Shown: positions 54,364-63,178, numbered from the stretch's first letter. The stretch: DNA of 64,000 bases from Virgibacillus proomii (GCF_018916875.1 NZ_JAHLNO010000004.1:451924-515923), one strand, 5' to 3'. The notes: generated by a model from the letters alone, not told the origin. Numbers and translations are program-made.

Positions 54364-54976
54364 TATTCCGAAAGAGTATCAATCTTCCTTTAGTCAGGGC
54401 ATGGCTTTTGGATATGAGGCAAGACGTTTACAGGATAATGAATTTTGGCAAAATTCTATGGATCAAGTTAATGAAACAACAAAACAAACTATACTCTCAT
54501 GAATTTCAAACGTTGATTATACGAGAGGTGTTATCAGTAATAAGGAAACGAATTTCTATTTAAGATGGCTTGATCTTATGAGGGAAACAATAGAAGTAGA
54601 TTAAAATAATGTTGGAAACCGAGCTGATTTAATCTAAATTCGAGCGATTTTAATCTAATTGAGTATTTTTTAGTTGTGCGCCCGGCATGTCTAACAACTT
54701 GGTCCACTACAGGCTTGGCAGTAGGAACTGTTAGCAGAAGGCATGTCCATCGTGAAAAGAGTTACTGGATAGTGATTTATTTGAGTATTTTGAAATTTTT
54801 GGGAATTGTTTTATTCTGTAGAAAAATTTTATTTTTGTTATATCTTAGGGGCTTCCTATTGCTCTAGATGTTTGTGTTTTAAAAATTTTTAAGTATTTTA
54901 ATATGCAAAACAAGCAGAGATAATTAATCTATTTTAAATCATAATTAGGTTAGACAATAGAAAGGGGTAGATATTA
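54364..54976. other. Gene debris before the TPR gene
   Basis: No intact gene over 613 bp. Positions ~54361-54502 read NNIPKEYQSSFSQGMAFGYE and on to a stop, a protein-like fragment without a start. I considered DUF1702, a family found with UnbU/UnbV, but the match is too short to claim. A group II intron-like fragment lies at 54676-54755. The last 100 bp are AT-rich and probably contain the promoter of the following genes. Confidence 0.4.
54676..54755 (+). mobile_element. Possible 5' remnant of a group II intron
   Basis: Starts GTGCGCCCGGCATG, the conserved 5' end of bacterial group II introns (GUGCG...). It continues through CTTGGCAGTAGGAACTGTTA and AGGCATGTCCATCGTGA, echoing domain I text of Bacillus introns as I remember it. 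Only about 80 nt remain and no reverse transcriptase gene is present. Confidence 0.4.
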
Positions 54977-55801
54977 TTGAATAGGAAGAAGTTGATTAAT
55001 TTTGGATTAGTTATATTTACACTGGGAATATTAACTTTCATTTTTTGGTACTTTTTCTATGATACGAAATATACTTTACCAAAAATTGATTTAAATTTAA
55101 CAGTAGGAGAATTAGGGATTGATTTCACGGAAGAAATTTCAACTAACAGTGATGTCTCTAAAGAAAATTTGATGAAATTAGTTGAAGACAATCCAGAAAA
55201 TATGGCTTATCTTAATGCTCTTCGACTGAATATGAATGATGATTTAGATAGTTACCTCGAGTTTTTAGAACAGTTAGGTGAGAGTGAAAGAGTCTATCTT
55301 CAAAAAGCCCTCGCATATATTGATAAATTACAAAATCCCCAGTTAGGGACGGGAAGATTAGGACAAATATCTAACCAATCAATCAGTGAGCTGGAACAAG
55401 TTTTAAGTATCAATGAATACAATTGGTTGGCTTATTATGCGAGAGGACTAAATAACCTATATTGGCCAGTCGGATTAAAAAGAATCGATAAAGCTATCCA
55501 GGATCTCGCTTACTGTGTTGCTGTCTCAGAGGAATACGGAAATATAAGTAATCCATTATGGGCTGATGCTTATGTGGCATACGGAGATGCATTAATTAAA
55601 GGGGAAGATCTCGATACCGGTTTTCAAGTTTGGAAGGATGGGTTAAAACGCTTCCCAAACCATCCAGAATTATCTAACAGAGTAAAATCTGGAAAAGAAA
55701 AAGCTTATTCAGTAGTCAAATCAATTCGGGGAATTGATTCGTTTCAAAGACCAGATGAAAACTTAACAGATTTAAGCATACTTTGGACTAATAAGGAGTG
55801 A
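54977..55801 (+). CDS. Membrane-anchored TPR-like protein
   Basis: 274 residues: a single N-terminal membrane helix (LINFGLVIFTLGILTFIFWYFFY) followed by an extracytoplasmic helical domain. Repeat-like helices occur at ~60-100, ~140-165 (EQVLSINEYNWLAYYARGLNNL), ~170-215 and ~215-240 (GFQVWKDGLKRFPNHPEL), consistent with degenerate TPRs. TTG start after AAGGGGTAG. The stop overlaps the ribosome site of the ketosynthase. TPR proteins often accompany UnbU and UnbV proteins as a scaffold; the exact role here is unknown. Confidence 0.7.
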   Translation: MNRKKLINFGLVIFTLGILTFIFWYFFYDTKYTLPKIDLNLTVGELGIDFTEEISTNSDVSKENLMKLVEDNPENMAYLNALRLNMNDDLDSYLEFLEQLGESERVYLQKALAYIDKLQNPQLGTGRLGQISNQSISELEQVLSINEYNWLAYYARGLNNLYWPVGLKRIDKAIQDLAYCVAVSEEYGNISNPLWADAYVAYGDALIKGEDLDTGFQVWKDGLKRFPNHPELSNRVKSGKEKAYSVVKSIRGIDSFQRPDENLTDLSILWTNKE

Positions 55802-55806
55802 TTGAG

Positions 55807-56964
55807 ATGACTGGTGTAGCCATTTCTGGGGCGGGTATAATATCCTCAATTGGGGATAACTGTAATGAAACTTGGCAAAGTTTACTAGCAGGTAAAAATG
55901 GAGCCGGAAAAGTAAAAAAGTTTTCTAATACACCTTTAAAGGAAATATATGCATGCGAAATAGAAAATGTCGATGTATTAGTTAACGAGGATAAAGAAAT
56001 GGGAAGTGCCACTAACTTATTTTATAAAACTGCAAAACAAGCATTGAGTGACGCGTCTTTAGGATTTAGGGAACCTATGAAGGTAGGATTATCTATTGGT
56101 ACAACAATGGGAGAAATCGATAGTTTAGAAAGTGAATTATTTAATAAAGAAGAATCGAACGTTATTGGAGGTCCTAATGTTATTGCTGATAAAGTATACC
56201 ATAAACTTAGATTAAATGGCCCAAAATGGACTATTACCAATGCATGCGCCGCTGGAAATATTGCCATTTCCAGGGCTATGGAAGATATATTAAGGGGTAA
56301 TGCAGATGTAATGATAGCTGGTGGTGTGGATATCCTTTCCTGGGTAGCATTTTCAGGATTTAATAGTTTAAGAGCATTGAGCCCTAAACTGTGTACCCCG
56401 TTCGATAGAAATAGAAAAGGATTATTACTGGGAGAAGGAGCGGGTGTTTTAATTTTAGAAAGTCTAGAACACTTAAAAAAAAGGAAAAAAGGAAAAAGGG
56501 CTGTATTGTACGGTTATGGATTAAGTTCGGATGGTCACCATATAACACAACCGGACCTCAAAGGAGATGGTGCTGTTAAAGCAATGAAAGATGCGATAAA
56601 AATGGGGAATATTACGGAAAATGACATTGAATACGTTAATGCACACGGAACCGGAACTTTAGCTAATGATCAAATGGAGAATATATCAATTAATAGAGTA
56701 TTTAATTCTTCCCATCCCTATGTGAGTTCCATAAAAGGGCATTTGGGACATACTTTGGGTGCGGCAAGTGCTATAGAAGCTGCAGTTTGTGTAAAGATTT
56801 TAGAGAATGGTGTTATTCCACATACTCAGAATCTAAAAGAGATTGACCCTAAATTTAGTATAAATTTAGTTAAAGATAATCCTATATCAAGCGACATTAA
56901 GTATGTTCTATCAAATTCATATGCATTTGGTGGAGTTAATTCTTCCATCTTAATTGGGAGGTAA
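55807..56964 (+). CDS. Beta-ketoacyl-ACP synthase (KAS I/II type), intact
   Basis: 385 residues of the FabF-like ketosynthase family. The Cys nucleophile lies in TNACAAGNIAISRA, the two His in NAHGTGTLANDQ and KGHLGHTLGAASAIEA, and the terminus SNSYAFGGVNSSILIG is standard. All three catalytic residues are there, so it should condense acyl-ACPs. It is about 25-30 residues shorter than FabF. ATG 55807 has AAGGAG 9 bp upstream; the GTG at 55798 sits directly on that site. It is the only complete ketosynthase of the second cluster and may be chain-extending partner of the Gln-containing protein two genes on. Confidence 0.85.
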   Translation: MTGVAISGAGIISSIGDNCNETWQSLLAGKNGAGKVKKFSNTPLKEIYACEIENVDVLVNEDKEMGSATNLFYKTAKQALSDASLGFREPMKVGLSIGTTMGEIDSLESELFNKEESNVIGGPNVIADKVYHKLRLNGPKWTITNACAAGNIAISRAMEDILRGNADVMIAGGVDILSWVAFSGFNSLRALSPKLCTPFDRNRKGLLLGEGAGVLILESLEHLKKRKKGKRAVLYGYGLSSDGHHITQPDLKGDGAVKAMKDAIKMGNITENDIEYVNAHGTGTLANDQMENISINRVFNSSHPYVSSIKGHLGHTLGAASAIEAAVCVKILENGVIPHTQNLKEIDPKFSINLVKDNPISSDIKYVLSNSYAFGGVNSSILIGR

Positions 56965-56970
56965 ATATAT

Positions 56971-57825
56971 ATGTCTAAATCTAATAAAAGCTACATTACA
57001 TCTTGGTCTGATTATAAACTAGATCCCAGGTTTCTCATTATATTGTTTTTAGGATTATTTATTATATCTGGTCAGACTTACTTAAACTTTGAACAAGGAC
57101 TAGAAAACGTTATTGTTGCGATAGCGACCACAGTCATAACTGAAATGATTCTTGGTAGAATCATCTTAAAAAAATGGGTAAAGCCAATTAGCGCTCTCAT
57201 TACAGGTATGGGACTAAGCTTATTAATAAGTTCCACTTTACTATGGCCATATTTTTTAGCAGGATTTTTATCTATTGGTATGAAATATACCTTCAAATAT
57301 AAAGGTGGTCATATTTTTAACCCTAATAATTTAGCGGTAGTGCTCATTATAACTTTTTTTCCTTTGTTTGCAACGATAACTCCTAAGCAATGGTCTAACG
57401 GCTATATTATGATGTCTATAATAATAGCCTTAGGGTTAATTGTTGTGGTTTTTGCCAAGAGAGCGGAAGTAGCTATTACTTTTATTTTATTCTTTTTGAT
57501 CATTGGATATTTTAGACATTTATTTTTTGACATACCATTATTAGCGGCAATTGGTCCCATTATGGGAGCTTCCACACAATTATTTATATTTTTCATGATC
57601 ACTGATCCCAAGACTACTCCGGTAACTAGAACGGGAAAAATTCTCTTTGCTCTTACTATAACAATAATTGACGGAATCTTGAGAGTCAATAGAATTCCTC
57701 ACGCGCCTTTCTACGCGCTATTTCTAACAAGTATTATCTTTATGATTCCTTATAGATATTTTGTTAGTAAACTAAATCAGAAAGAAGGGGAAAACTATGA
57801 AGGAAGTAAGTATAAGTGGATTTAA
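56971..57825 (+). CDS. RnfD/UnbU-like integral membrane protein
   Basis: 284 residues with about nine to ten hydrophobic helices and the NQR2/RnfD/RnfE-type pattern: GRIILKKWVKPISALITGMGLSLL, FNPNNLAVVLIITFFPL, and the signature MITDPKTTPVTRTGKILFAL, which in RnfD and NqrB precedes the flavin-linked Thr region. UnbU proteins of enediyne clusters belong to this family. Other Rnf subunits are absent, so it is not part of a full Rnf pump. Ribosome site GGGAGG; it begins 6 bp after the ketosynthase. It overlaps the start of the next gene by 29 bp. Confidence 0.78.
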   Translation: MSKSNKSYITSWSDYKLDPRFLIILFLGLFIISGQTYLNFEQGLENVIVAIATTVITEMILGRIILKKWVKPISALITGMGLSLLISSTLLWPYFLAGFLSIGMKYTFKYKGGHIFNPNNLAVVLIITFFPLFATITPKQWSNGYIMMSIIIALGLIVVVFAKRAEVAITFILFFLIIGYFRHLFFDIPLLAAIGPIMGASTQLFIFFMITDPKTTPVTRTGKILFALTITIIDGILRVNRIPHAPFYALFLTSIIFMIPYRYFVSKLNQKEGENYEGSKYKWI

Positions 57826-58525
57826 TGTTGTTACACCATTTGGTTCGGGGTTCGACAGTCTTCCAGGAGAATCTATTTCAGATTTTATAATATCTAACTG
57901 TTTCGAAATAGATGACAATCTGGAGTCTAATTTACCTTTAATAAAGCGTTCCCCCCGTGAGATTAAAATACCTTGTATTTCAATGTATGAGGCAGCAAAA
58001 AATGTCGGCATTAATACTAGAGGAGAGAAAAAATATACAGATATCGGGATAATAGTCGGAACTTCTTTTTCAAATTTAAAAGCAATCTATGACTTCTATT
58101 TAGATGCTGAAAAATATGGGATAGATAAAATTAATCCTAGATTATTTCCTAATACTGTCCTAAATTCTATTAGCGGATATGCTTCAATGCTTTTAGGAGC
58201 TGTAGGTGCAAATATAACAATTTCCCAAGGGGGAGAGTCTGGAGTTAAGTTACTTGAGTATGCAGAGGATTTGCTCAATAGGAACATTTTGAGAAAAGCA
58301 ATTGTTTGTGAAGTCAATTTAAATGTTCCTACCATTTTTCAACATAGAATTGATTATCAACTTAAACCCGAAAGTATTAGTAGTTTAGTTTTGCAAATAA
58401 AAGATAAAGGATTGCCTTTAAATGATTTCAAGATTGAACACTATGATTTTAGAGGGAAGCAGTCTTATGCAGTATTGGATATTATGTACCGATTAAAGCT
58501 AGCTGAAAGGAAAGTTGTTGGGTAA
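57797..58525 (+). CDS. Short ketosynthase-like protein with Gln at the active site (KS-beta/chain-length-factor-like)
   Basis: 242 residues, resembling the N-terminal half and middle of a ketosynthase: SISGFNVVTPFGSGFDSL, DIGIIVGTSFSNLKA, FPNTVLNSISGYASMLLGAVG, then ITISQGGESGVKLLEYA. The position of the Cys nucleophile holds Gln in SQGG, the substitution typical of chain-length factors. Residues with the catalytic His pair are missing because the protein ends about 150 residues early, so it cannot condense by itself. It may pair with the active ketosynthase at 55.8 kb, or be a truncated decaying gene like its neighbour. ATG after AAGGGG. Confidence 0.65.
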   Translation: MKEVSISGFNVVTPFGSGFDSLPGESISDFIISNCFEIDDNLESNLPLIKRSPREIKIPCISMYEAAKNVGINTRGEKKYTDIGIIVGTSFSNLKAIYDFYLDAEKYGIDKINPRLFPNTVLNSISGYASMLLGAVGANITISQGGESGVKLLEYAEDLLNRNILRKAIVCEVNLNVPTIFQHRIDYQLKPESISSLVLQIKDKGLPLNDFKIEHYDFRGKQSYAVLDIMYRLKLAERKVVG

Positions 58526-59238
58526 AGTTAAAACGTTTATTACAGGAACAAGTATATTAGTTCGGCTGGACTGGGTATGAAAGAAGCTTGGTCATCATTT
58601 TTAACTCAAGAAATAACCATTCGTAAACGAGATTTAATTTTTTAAAAAAATGATGGTGAAATATCATTTCCGGTTTATCCCATTAAAAAATTTGATGTTT
58701 TCAATTGGTTCACCGGAAGAGAATTAGATAATATAAGAAAGGTTCCATTAAGTGAAGATAAGGATTTTCAATTATTATTGGTTGCTATCAAAGAAGTCAT
58801 TAACGAATCGGGTCTTGATATTAATAATAAAGACAAAATATCTATTATATTAGCCCACGAAAACCCTGGAGTTAATAATTTAACAAACAAAATAATTAAA
58901 AACCCATTTAATCAAAAGCAACATAACCCAGAAATGTTAGAAAGAATTTCAAGAGGATTTTTTTAACATACAAACATTTCCACATCTTTTTTATCTATCT
59001 AAAATATTTGGTTTTGAAGGGCAAAATTATGTTGTAAATAACGCATGCGCTTCTGGTAGTTACGCATTGGACTTAGCTCAATCTTTAATAAAGAGTAATA
59101 AAGCGGATATTGCTTTAGTTGTTTCTTCGGATTATGCTCATCCAACGAAATATCTATGGTTAAAGCAAAAAGGATTTTGCTCAATTGAAATTGATATGAC
59201 CGAGGGGATAATTGAAAAATCCTTTTTAAAAAAATTCT
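58521..59238 (+). pseudogene. Third ketosynthase, shattered by frameshifts
   Basis: Plus-strand fragments of one ketosynthase in changing frames: VKTFITGTSI at the start, SAGLGMKEAWSSFLT, FPVYPIKKFDVFNWFTGREL, LLLVAIKEVINESGLD (58762-58966), and YVVNNACASGSYALDLAQSL with a Cys nucleophile (~59030-59090). At least three frameshifts and two stops interrupt it. The text breaks off near 59238 and passes directly into the tail of a different enzyme. It likely followed the preceding gene without a gap. Confidence 0.8.
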
Positions 59239-59353
59239 TTTAAGACGAACTGGTACTGCACAAGAGGTTTCCTCCTGTATTATGCTTTTACTTTCCGATG
59301 CATTATCTTATATAACTGGTAAAGTATTAATACCTGATGGACGTATTATATAG
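59239..59353 (+). pseudogene. C-terminal remnant of a FabG-type short-chain dehydrogenase
   Basis: RRTGTAQEVSSCIMLLLSDA followed by YITGKVLIPDG is the standard C-terminal end of a FabG-like ketoacyl reductase. It has no start or Rossmann region and is fused to the ketosynthase debris by a deletion. It shows that the original cluster contained a ketoreductase. Confidence 0.75.
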
Positions 59354-59382
59354 TATACGAATAAAATTAAGGAGACTATAAA

Positions 59383-61143
59383 ATGAAAAACCATAAAATA
59401 TTATTTCTTATTGTAGGTTTGTTAATTTCTGTAGGTTGTACCGCGATAAATACGGATACAGCTGGACAATCCAAAAAACAAAAACATGATATAACCTTCA
59501 ATTATACGGATATTACGGCCGAATCAAATGTTGATTTTAATCATTTAAAGCCGACATTTGACCCTAAGGTAGATAATATTATGCCATGGCTTGCCTCAAC
59601 TGGGGCTTCAGTTGCTGTGGCAGACTATGATAATGATGGCTATTACGATTTGTATTTTACAAATTCGAAAAAAGGCAGTGAAAATGGTCTTTACAGAAAT
59701 AAAGGGGATGGCACTTTTGAGAAAGTAGATAGCATAACTACAGATATAAACCACGATAGTGTCTCAACTACAGCCCTATTTTTTGATTACAATAATGATG
59801 GGTACCCTGATTTATTTGTAGGTAGTTGGGGGTATAGTAAGCTGTTTAAAAACAATGGAGATGGAACCTTCACTGATGTAACAGAAGAAGCAAATACTAC
59901 TAAGTTTGGTTATGCCGCAAAAGCAATAGCATTAGACTATAACAAAGATGGTCATCTAGATCTTTATGTTGCCAATTATTTTAGAAGTGAAAACAATTTA
60001 TGGGACCTTGAAACTACTAAAATTATGCACGATGATTTTGAAACAGCGGTAAATGGTGGGAAAAACTATCTTTATAGAAATAATGGGGACGGCACTTTTA
60101 CCGAAGTTGCGGGTGATCTAGGTGTAGATGACACTGGATGGACCTTATCTACTGGATCGGTTGATTTAAATCATGATGGATATCCAGATATTTATAATGC
60201 GAATGATTTCGGGCCAGATTCTTTATACATTAATCAGAATGGTGAGGGATTTAAAAGGGTTACTCAACCAAATAATTTTGGGAATGACACCCATAAAGGT
60301 ATGAACGTGGATTTTGCTGATATTTTTCATAAAGGCGAATATGGTATCTATGTGAGTAATGTAAGTAAGGATTCTTACATTATAGAAGGAAATGATTTCT
60401 GGTATCCTAATGAAAACGGAGAATATGAAGAAATAGCTGATAAATTAAAGATCAATTATGCAGGTTTTTCATGGGGAGCTAAATTCTTTGATGTTAATAA
60501 TTCTGGAGAATTTAGTCTAGCGGTTACCAATGGCTTCATAACTGGAGAAAGCGATGATGATTATTGGTTTGATTTGGGAACCCTTGTAACTACTCCTGGA
60601 AATGTGGTAGAGGATACTAAAAATTGGCCTACTATTGGGGATAAAGATTTGTCAGGTAATGAAAATAAATTCTTATTCTTAAATCCGGGAAATGGAAAAG
60701 AGTTCATAGATGTTGCGGAAGAAGCGGGGATTAATTTTACTAGCGATGGGCGAGGAATATCTGTAGTTGATATCGATAACTCAGGAGAACTTGATTTAGT
60801 TTTTGCTAATCAAAATGCTCCAGCAAAAGTATATAAAAATAATATTTCAAATGATAATAATTGGATAACTATTGAACTTGAAGGAAGTCCACCAAGTAAT
60901 AGAGATGCCATAGGAGCAAAGGTTACTATTATTACTGAGGACAAAGAAACATTAATTGAACGGGATGGTGGTAATGGTTTTGGTGGTCAAAGCGATCCGC
61001 GTATACATTTTGGTACTGATTCAAATGAAGTCATTAAAGAAATTAAAATAGTTTGGCCAAGTGGACGTGTTCAATCATTAGAAAATGTTGAAACTAATCA
61101 ATTCCTTTCTATTAAAGAAGATGCATCAATTCCGATGAAATAA
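59383..61143 (+). CDS. FG-GAP repeat lipoprotein with ASPIC/UnbV domain (CRTAC1-like)
   Basis: 586 residues. The N-terminal signal ILFLIVGLLISVGC places a Cys at residue ~19, so it is probably a lipoprotein, although the box is not ideal. It has at least five FG-GAP/calcium-loop repeats (DYDNDGYYDLYF, DYNNDGYPDLFV, DYNKDGHLDLYV, DLNHDGYPDIYN, DIDNSGELDLVF) forming a beta-propeller. A C-terminal ASPIC/UnbV domain follows (GAKVTIITEDKETLIERDGG, IVWPSGRVQSLENV). Known UnbV proteins occur in enediyne and other PKS clusters, function unsettled. It has a ribosome site AAGGAGA and is intact, unlike the genes before it. Confidence 0.88.
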   Translation: MKNHKILFLIVGLLISVGCTAINTDTAGQSKKQKHDITFNYTDITAESNVDFNHLKPTFDPKVDNIMPWLASTGASVAVADYDNDGYYDLYFTNSKKGSENGLYRNKGDGTFEKVDSITTDINHDSVSTTALFFDYNNDGYPDLFVGSWGYSKLFKNNGDGTFTDVTEEANTTKFGYAAKAIALDYNKDGHLDLYVANYFRSENNLWDLETTKIMHDDFETAVNGGKNYLYRNNGDGTFTEVAGDLGVDDTGWTLSTGSVDLNHDGYPDIYNANDFGPDSLYINQNGEGFKRVTQPNNFGNDTHKGMNVDFADIFHKGEYGIYVSNVSKDSYIIEGNDFWYPNENGEYEEIADKLKINYAGFSWGAKFFDVNNSGEFSLAVTNGFITGESDDDYWFDLGTLVTTPGNVVEDTKNWPTIGDKDLSGNENKFLFLNPGNGKEFIDVAEEAGINFTSDGRGISVVDIDNSGELDLVFANQNAPAKVYKNNISNDNNWITIELEGSPPSNRDAIGAKVTIITEDKETLIERDGGNGFGGQSDPRIHFGTDSNEVIKEIKIVWPSGRVQSLENVETNQFLSIKEDASIPMK

Positions 61144-61167
61144 TAATTTAAAAGGATGTTGACTAGT

Positions 61168-61593
61168 GTGAATAATTACCTAGATTATTTACCTCAGAAA
61201 AGCCCATTCAGGTTTATAGATGAGGTAATTGATTACAAACAAGGGAAATATATGATGGCAAAACTATATTCGGAGTCATTGCCACAAGAAATTACCAAGG
61301 CAGCTGAATTCTTCTCACCATCATTTATTACAGAGGCATTAGCCCAATTAGGGATAATATTTATACAATTTGAAACTGAACCATTAAAAGAGAATGAACT
61401 TCCTGTATTAGGGTCAATTAAGATGGAAAAATTTAATTCCGTTATTTTAAAAGTCTCTTGTATTGATTTATTAATAAAAAAAGTAAAAGTATATAGTAAC
61501 CATGCATTATTAGAAGGTATAGCCACAGTGAAAGGACAAGTTATTTGTAATGGACAATTTGGGGTAGTTAAAAGTTTTAAAGCAAAGGAATGA
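61168..61593 (+). CDS. Hotdog-fold FabZ/FabA-like protein lacking the catalytic His
   Basis: About 141 residues. It begins YLDYLPQKSPFRFIDEVIDY, a good match to the FabZ start. Where FabZ has GHFPxxPxxPG the sequence reads AEFFSPSFITEALAQLG: the helix Glu is kept but the His is lost, so dehydration is unlikely. Possible roles are thioesterase, ACP binding or partner of the second hotdog protein at 62.6 kb. GTG 61168 is used because AAAGGA at 61151-61156 suits it; the upstream ATG 61156 overlaps that site. Start uncertain. Confidence 0.65.
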   Translation: MNNYLDYLPQKSPFRFIDEVIDYKQGKYMMAKLYSESLPQEITKAAEFFSPSFITEALAQLGIIFIQFETEPLKENELPVLGSIKMEKFNSVILKVSCIDLLIKKVKVYSNHALLEGIATVKGQVICNGQFGVVKSFKAKE

Positions 61594-61597
61594 TAAG

Positions 61598-62650
61598 ATG
61601 CAGATAGTTGATAATAACCTTTTTACAAAAGAATATCATCAAGCATATGATTATAGCTCCTATTATACAGGAAGAAAGATACTTGATATTTTATATCATG
61701 TAAACCTTATTTTGGGACAAAAAACATCATTCACTAGAGAAGAAGTCTATAATAATACTGAGTGTATGCCCAATTTTATACCAAGCGTTAATTGGGCTTT
61801 AGATTTTTTAATTCAAGAAGGGTTTATTGAGAGAAAGAAAAATAAATTTGTCTTGATTAATCAACGTGATTCACCCAAAATGCCTATGGTTGACTTAGAT
61901 GTATCATACAAAATGATAGATTATGTTAGCGAGAATTGGCTAAATGTTATTAAAGGTAATATCTCCCCAATTAAACTATTTTTGGGGAAAGATGGGAAAC
62001 GGTTATGGAAAGAATATTTTGGAGAGAATAACTATTTATATTACGTTCATAATGCATGGATTGCCAGTTTCCTTACAAAACAAAAATCGTTGAGCGATAA
62101 GGAAATTCTAGAATTAGGTGCGGGTTTTGGTTCAGGTACCAAAGCAATTACGAGAGATATTGTTGATAAAAGATATAAAAACATACAATATTATGCGACG
62201 GATATTAGTAGAGTTATGTGTAAATACATCAAAAATGAAATTCCATATAAAGACCTAAATACATTAGTTCTTAATTTTGAAAAAGAAATATCTTTACAAG
62301 TGAGTAATAAAAAATTTGATTATATAGTGGCCATAAATGCTTTACATTGTTCCAACGATATTCTCTATACATTAAACAGTATTAAAAACTCATTAAAAAG
62401 TGGTGGATCACTTATTATTTCCGAATGTATTAGAGATAACACGTATCCACTAATGCATCAAGAGTTTATTTTTAATCTCTTACCCGGATATACCCAAAAA
62501 AAGAGCAACAAATACTATATTAAGGGATTCTATTATGAAAAAGAATGGTTAAATGCTTTTGAGGAAAGTGGTTTTTATGGTATAGAAATATACAGTAATC
62601 CTGGGAATAGAAAGTTAGGGGCAATTTTAAAAGGGATGAAACTATCATGA
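61598..62650 (+). CDS. SAM-dependent methyltransferase
   Basis: 350 residues. The first ~120 form a helical N-terminal domain (winged-helix-like, YNNTECMPNFIPSVNWALDF); the class I methyltransferase core has ILELGAGFGSGTKAITR, YYATDISRVMCKYI, FDYIVAINALHCSND and GGSLIISECIRDNTYPLMHQ. The last segments resemble methyltransferase domains of PKS lines. It probably C- or O-methylates a carrier-bound chain made by the neighbouring ketosynthases. Start 4 bp after the previous stop with AAAGGAATG. The stop overlaps the next start as ATGA. Confidence 0.8.
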   Translation: MQIVDNNLFTKEYHQAYDYSSYYTGRKILDILYHVNLILGQKTSFTREEVYNNTECMPNFIPSVNWALDFLIQEGFIERKKNKFVLINQRDSPKMPMVDLDVSYKMIDYVSENWLNVIKGNISPIKLFLGKDGKRLWKEYFGENNYLYYVHNAWIASFLTKQKSLSDKEILELGAGFGSGTKAITRDIVDKRYKNIQYYATDISRVMCKYIKNEIPYKDLNTLVLNFEKEISLQVSNKKFDYIVAINALHCSNDILYTLNSIKNSLKSGGSLIISECIRDNTYPLMHQEFIFNLLPGYTQKKSNKYYIKGFYYEKEWLNAFEESGFYGIEIYSNPGNRKLGAILKGMKLS

Positions 62651-63048
62651 AAAATAAGAACCACCTTCCGAAACCACTCAACCAAATAGATAAATTTGAA
62701 ATTATAAATGATAGTAAAATAATCATTTATAAATATGTTTCGGAAGGAGATTACTTTTTACAAGGACATTTTCCAGAAAAAAGTATTTTTCCAGGATTAT
62801 TAATGGTTGAAGCTATTAAACAATCTATTGAGCAATTTTTAAAACTACGGGAATCTGACTATTCTTTTAGAAACGTTTCAGCAAGATTCTTGAAAATAGT
62901 TTCACCAGCAGACATATTGAAATTTGTCCTCAAGAAAGAAATGGTATCCAAAACAGAAATTATAATTAATTGTATAGGAACAGTGGAGCAGGATAAGGTT
63001 ATGGCATTCAAAGCAAATATAATAATAAATCCCTTAAGAGGAAAGTAA
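62647..63048 (+). CDS. FabZ-like 3-hydroxyacyl-ACP dehydratase, catalytic residues present
   Basis: 133 residues of hotdog fold with FLQGHFPEKSIFPGLLMVEAIKQS: the His and the helix Glu of FabZ-type dehydratases are both kept. It follows RNVSARFLKIVSPADILKF, a normal FabZ continuation. It can thus catalyse removal of water from 3-hydroxyacyl-ACP, together with the His-less hotdog protein 1 kb upstream. Translationally coupled to the methyltransferase. It is the last intact gene of the second cluster, 130 bp from IS256 debris. Confidence 0.8.
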   Translation: MKNKNHLPKPLNQIDKFEIINDSKIIIYKYVSEGDYFLQGHFPEKSIFPGLLMVEAIKQSIEQFLKLRESDYSFRNVSARFLKIVSPADILKFVLKKEMVSKTEIIINCIGTVEQDKVMAFKANIIINPLRGK

Positions 63049-63178
63049 AAAAAATGATAATACCAAAAAATTGAAAGAGTCTACCAAAAAATTCGAATTA
63101 GATAGGAATCATTAAGATCTAGCTAAAAAATGATAGGGAGTGTCAATAATTTTGTGTAAATGACAATCCAACCTTTTC
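63049..63178. other. Junction between the second cluster and IS256-family debris
   Basis: 130 bp without a gene. A likely IS end begins near 63138 (GAGTGTCAATAATTTTGTG), typical of the border of IS256-type elements. No terminator for the cluster was recognised. Confidence 0.4.

Noticed and set aside
54361..54502. DUF1702 fragment companion to UnbU/UnbV
   Set aside because: The resemblance rests on about a dozen residues (FSQGMAFGYEARRL), too little to name the family.
56971..57825. Subunit of a full Rnf or Nqr respiratory complex
   Set aside because: No other Rnf/Nqr subunit genes are nearby; the context is ketosynthase and UnbV genes.
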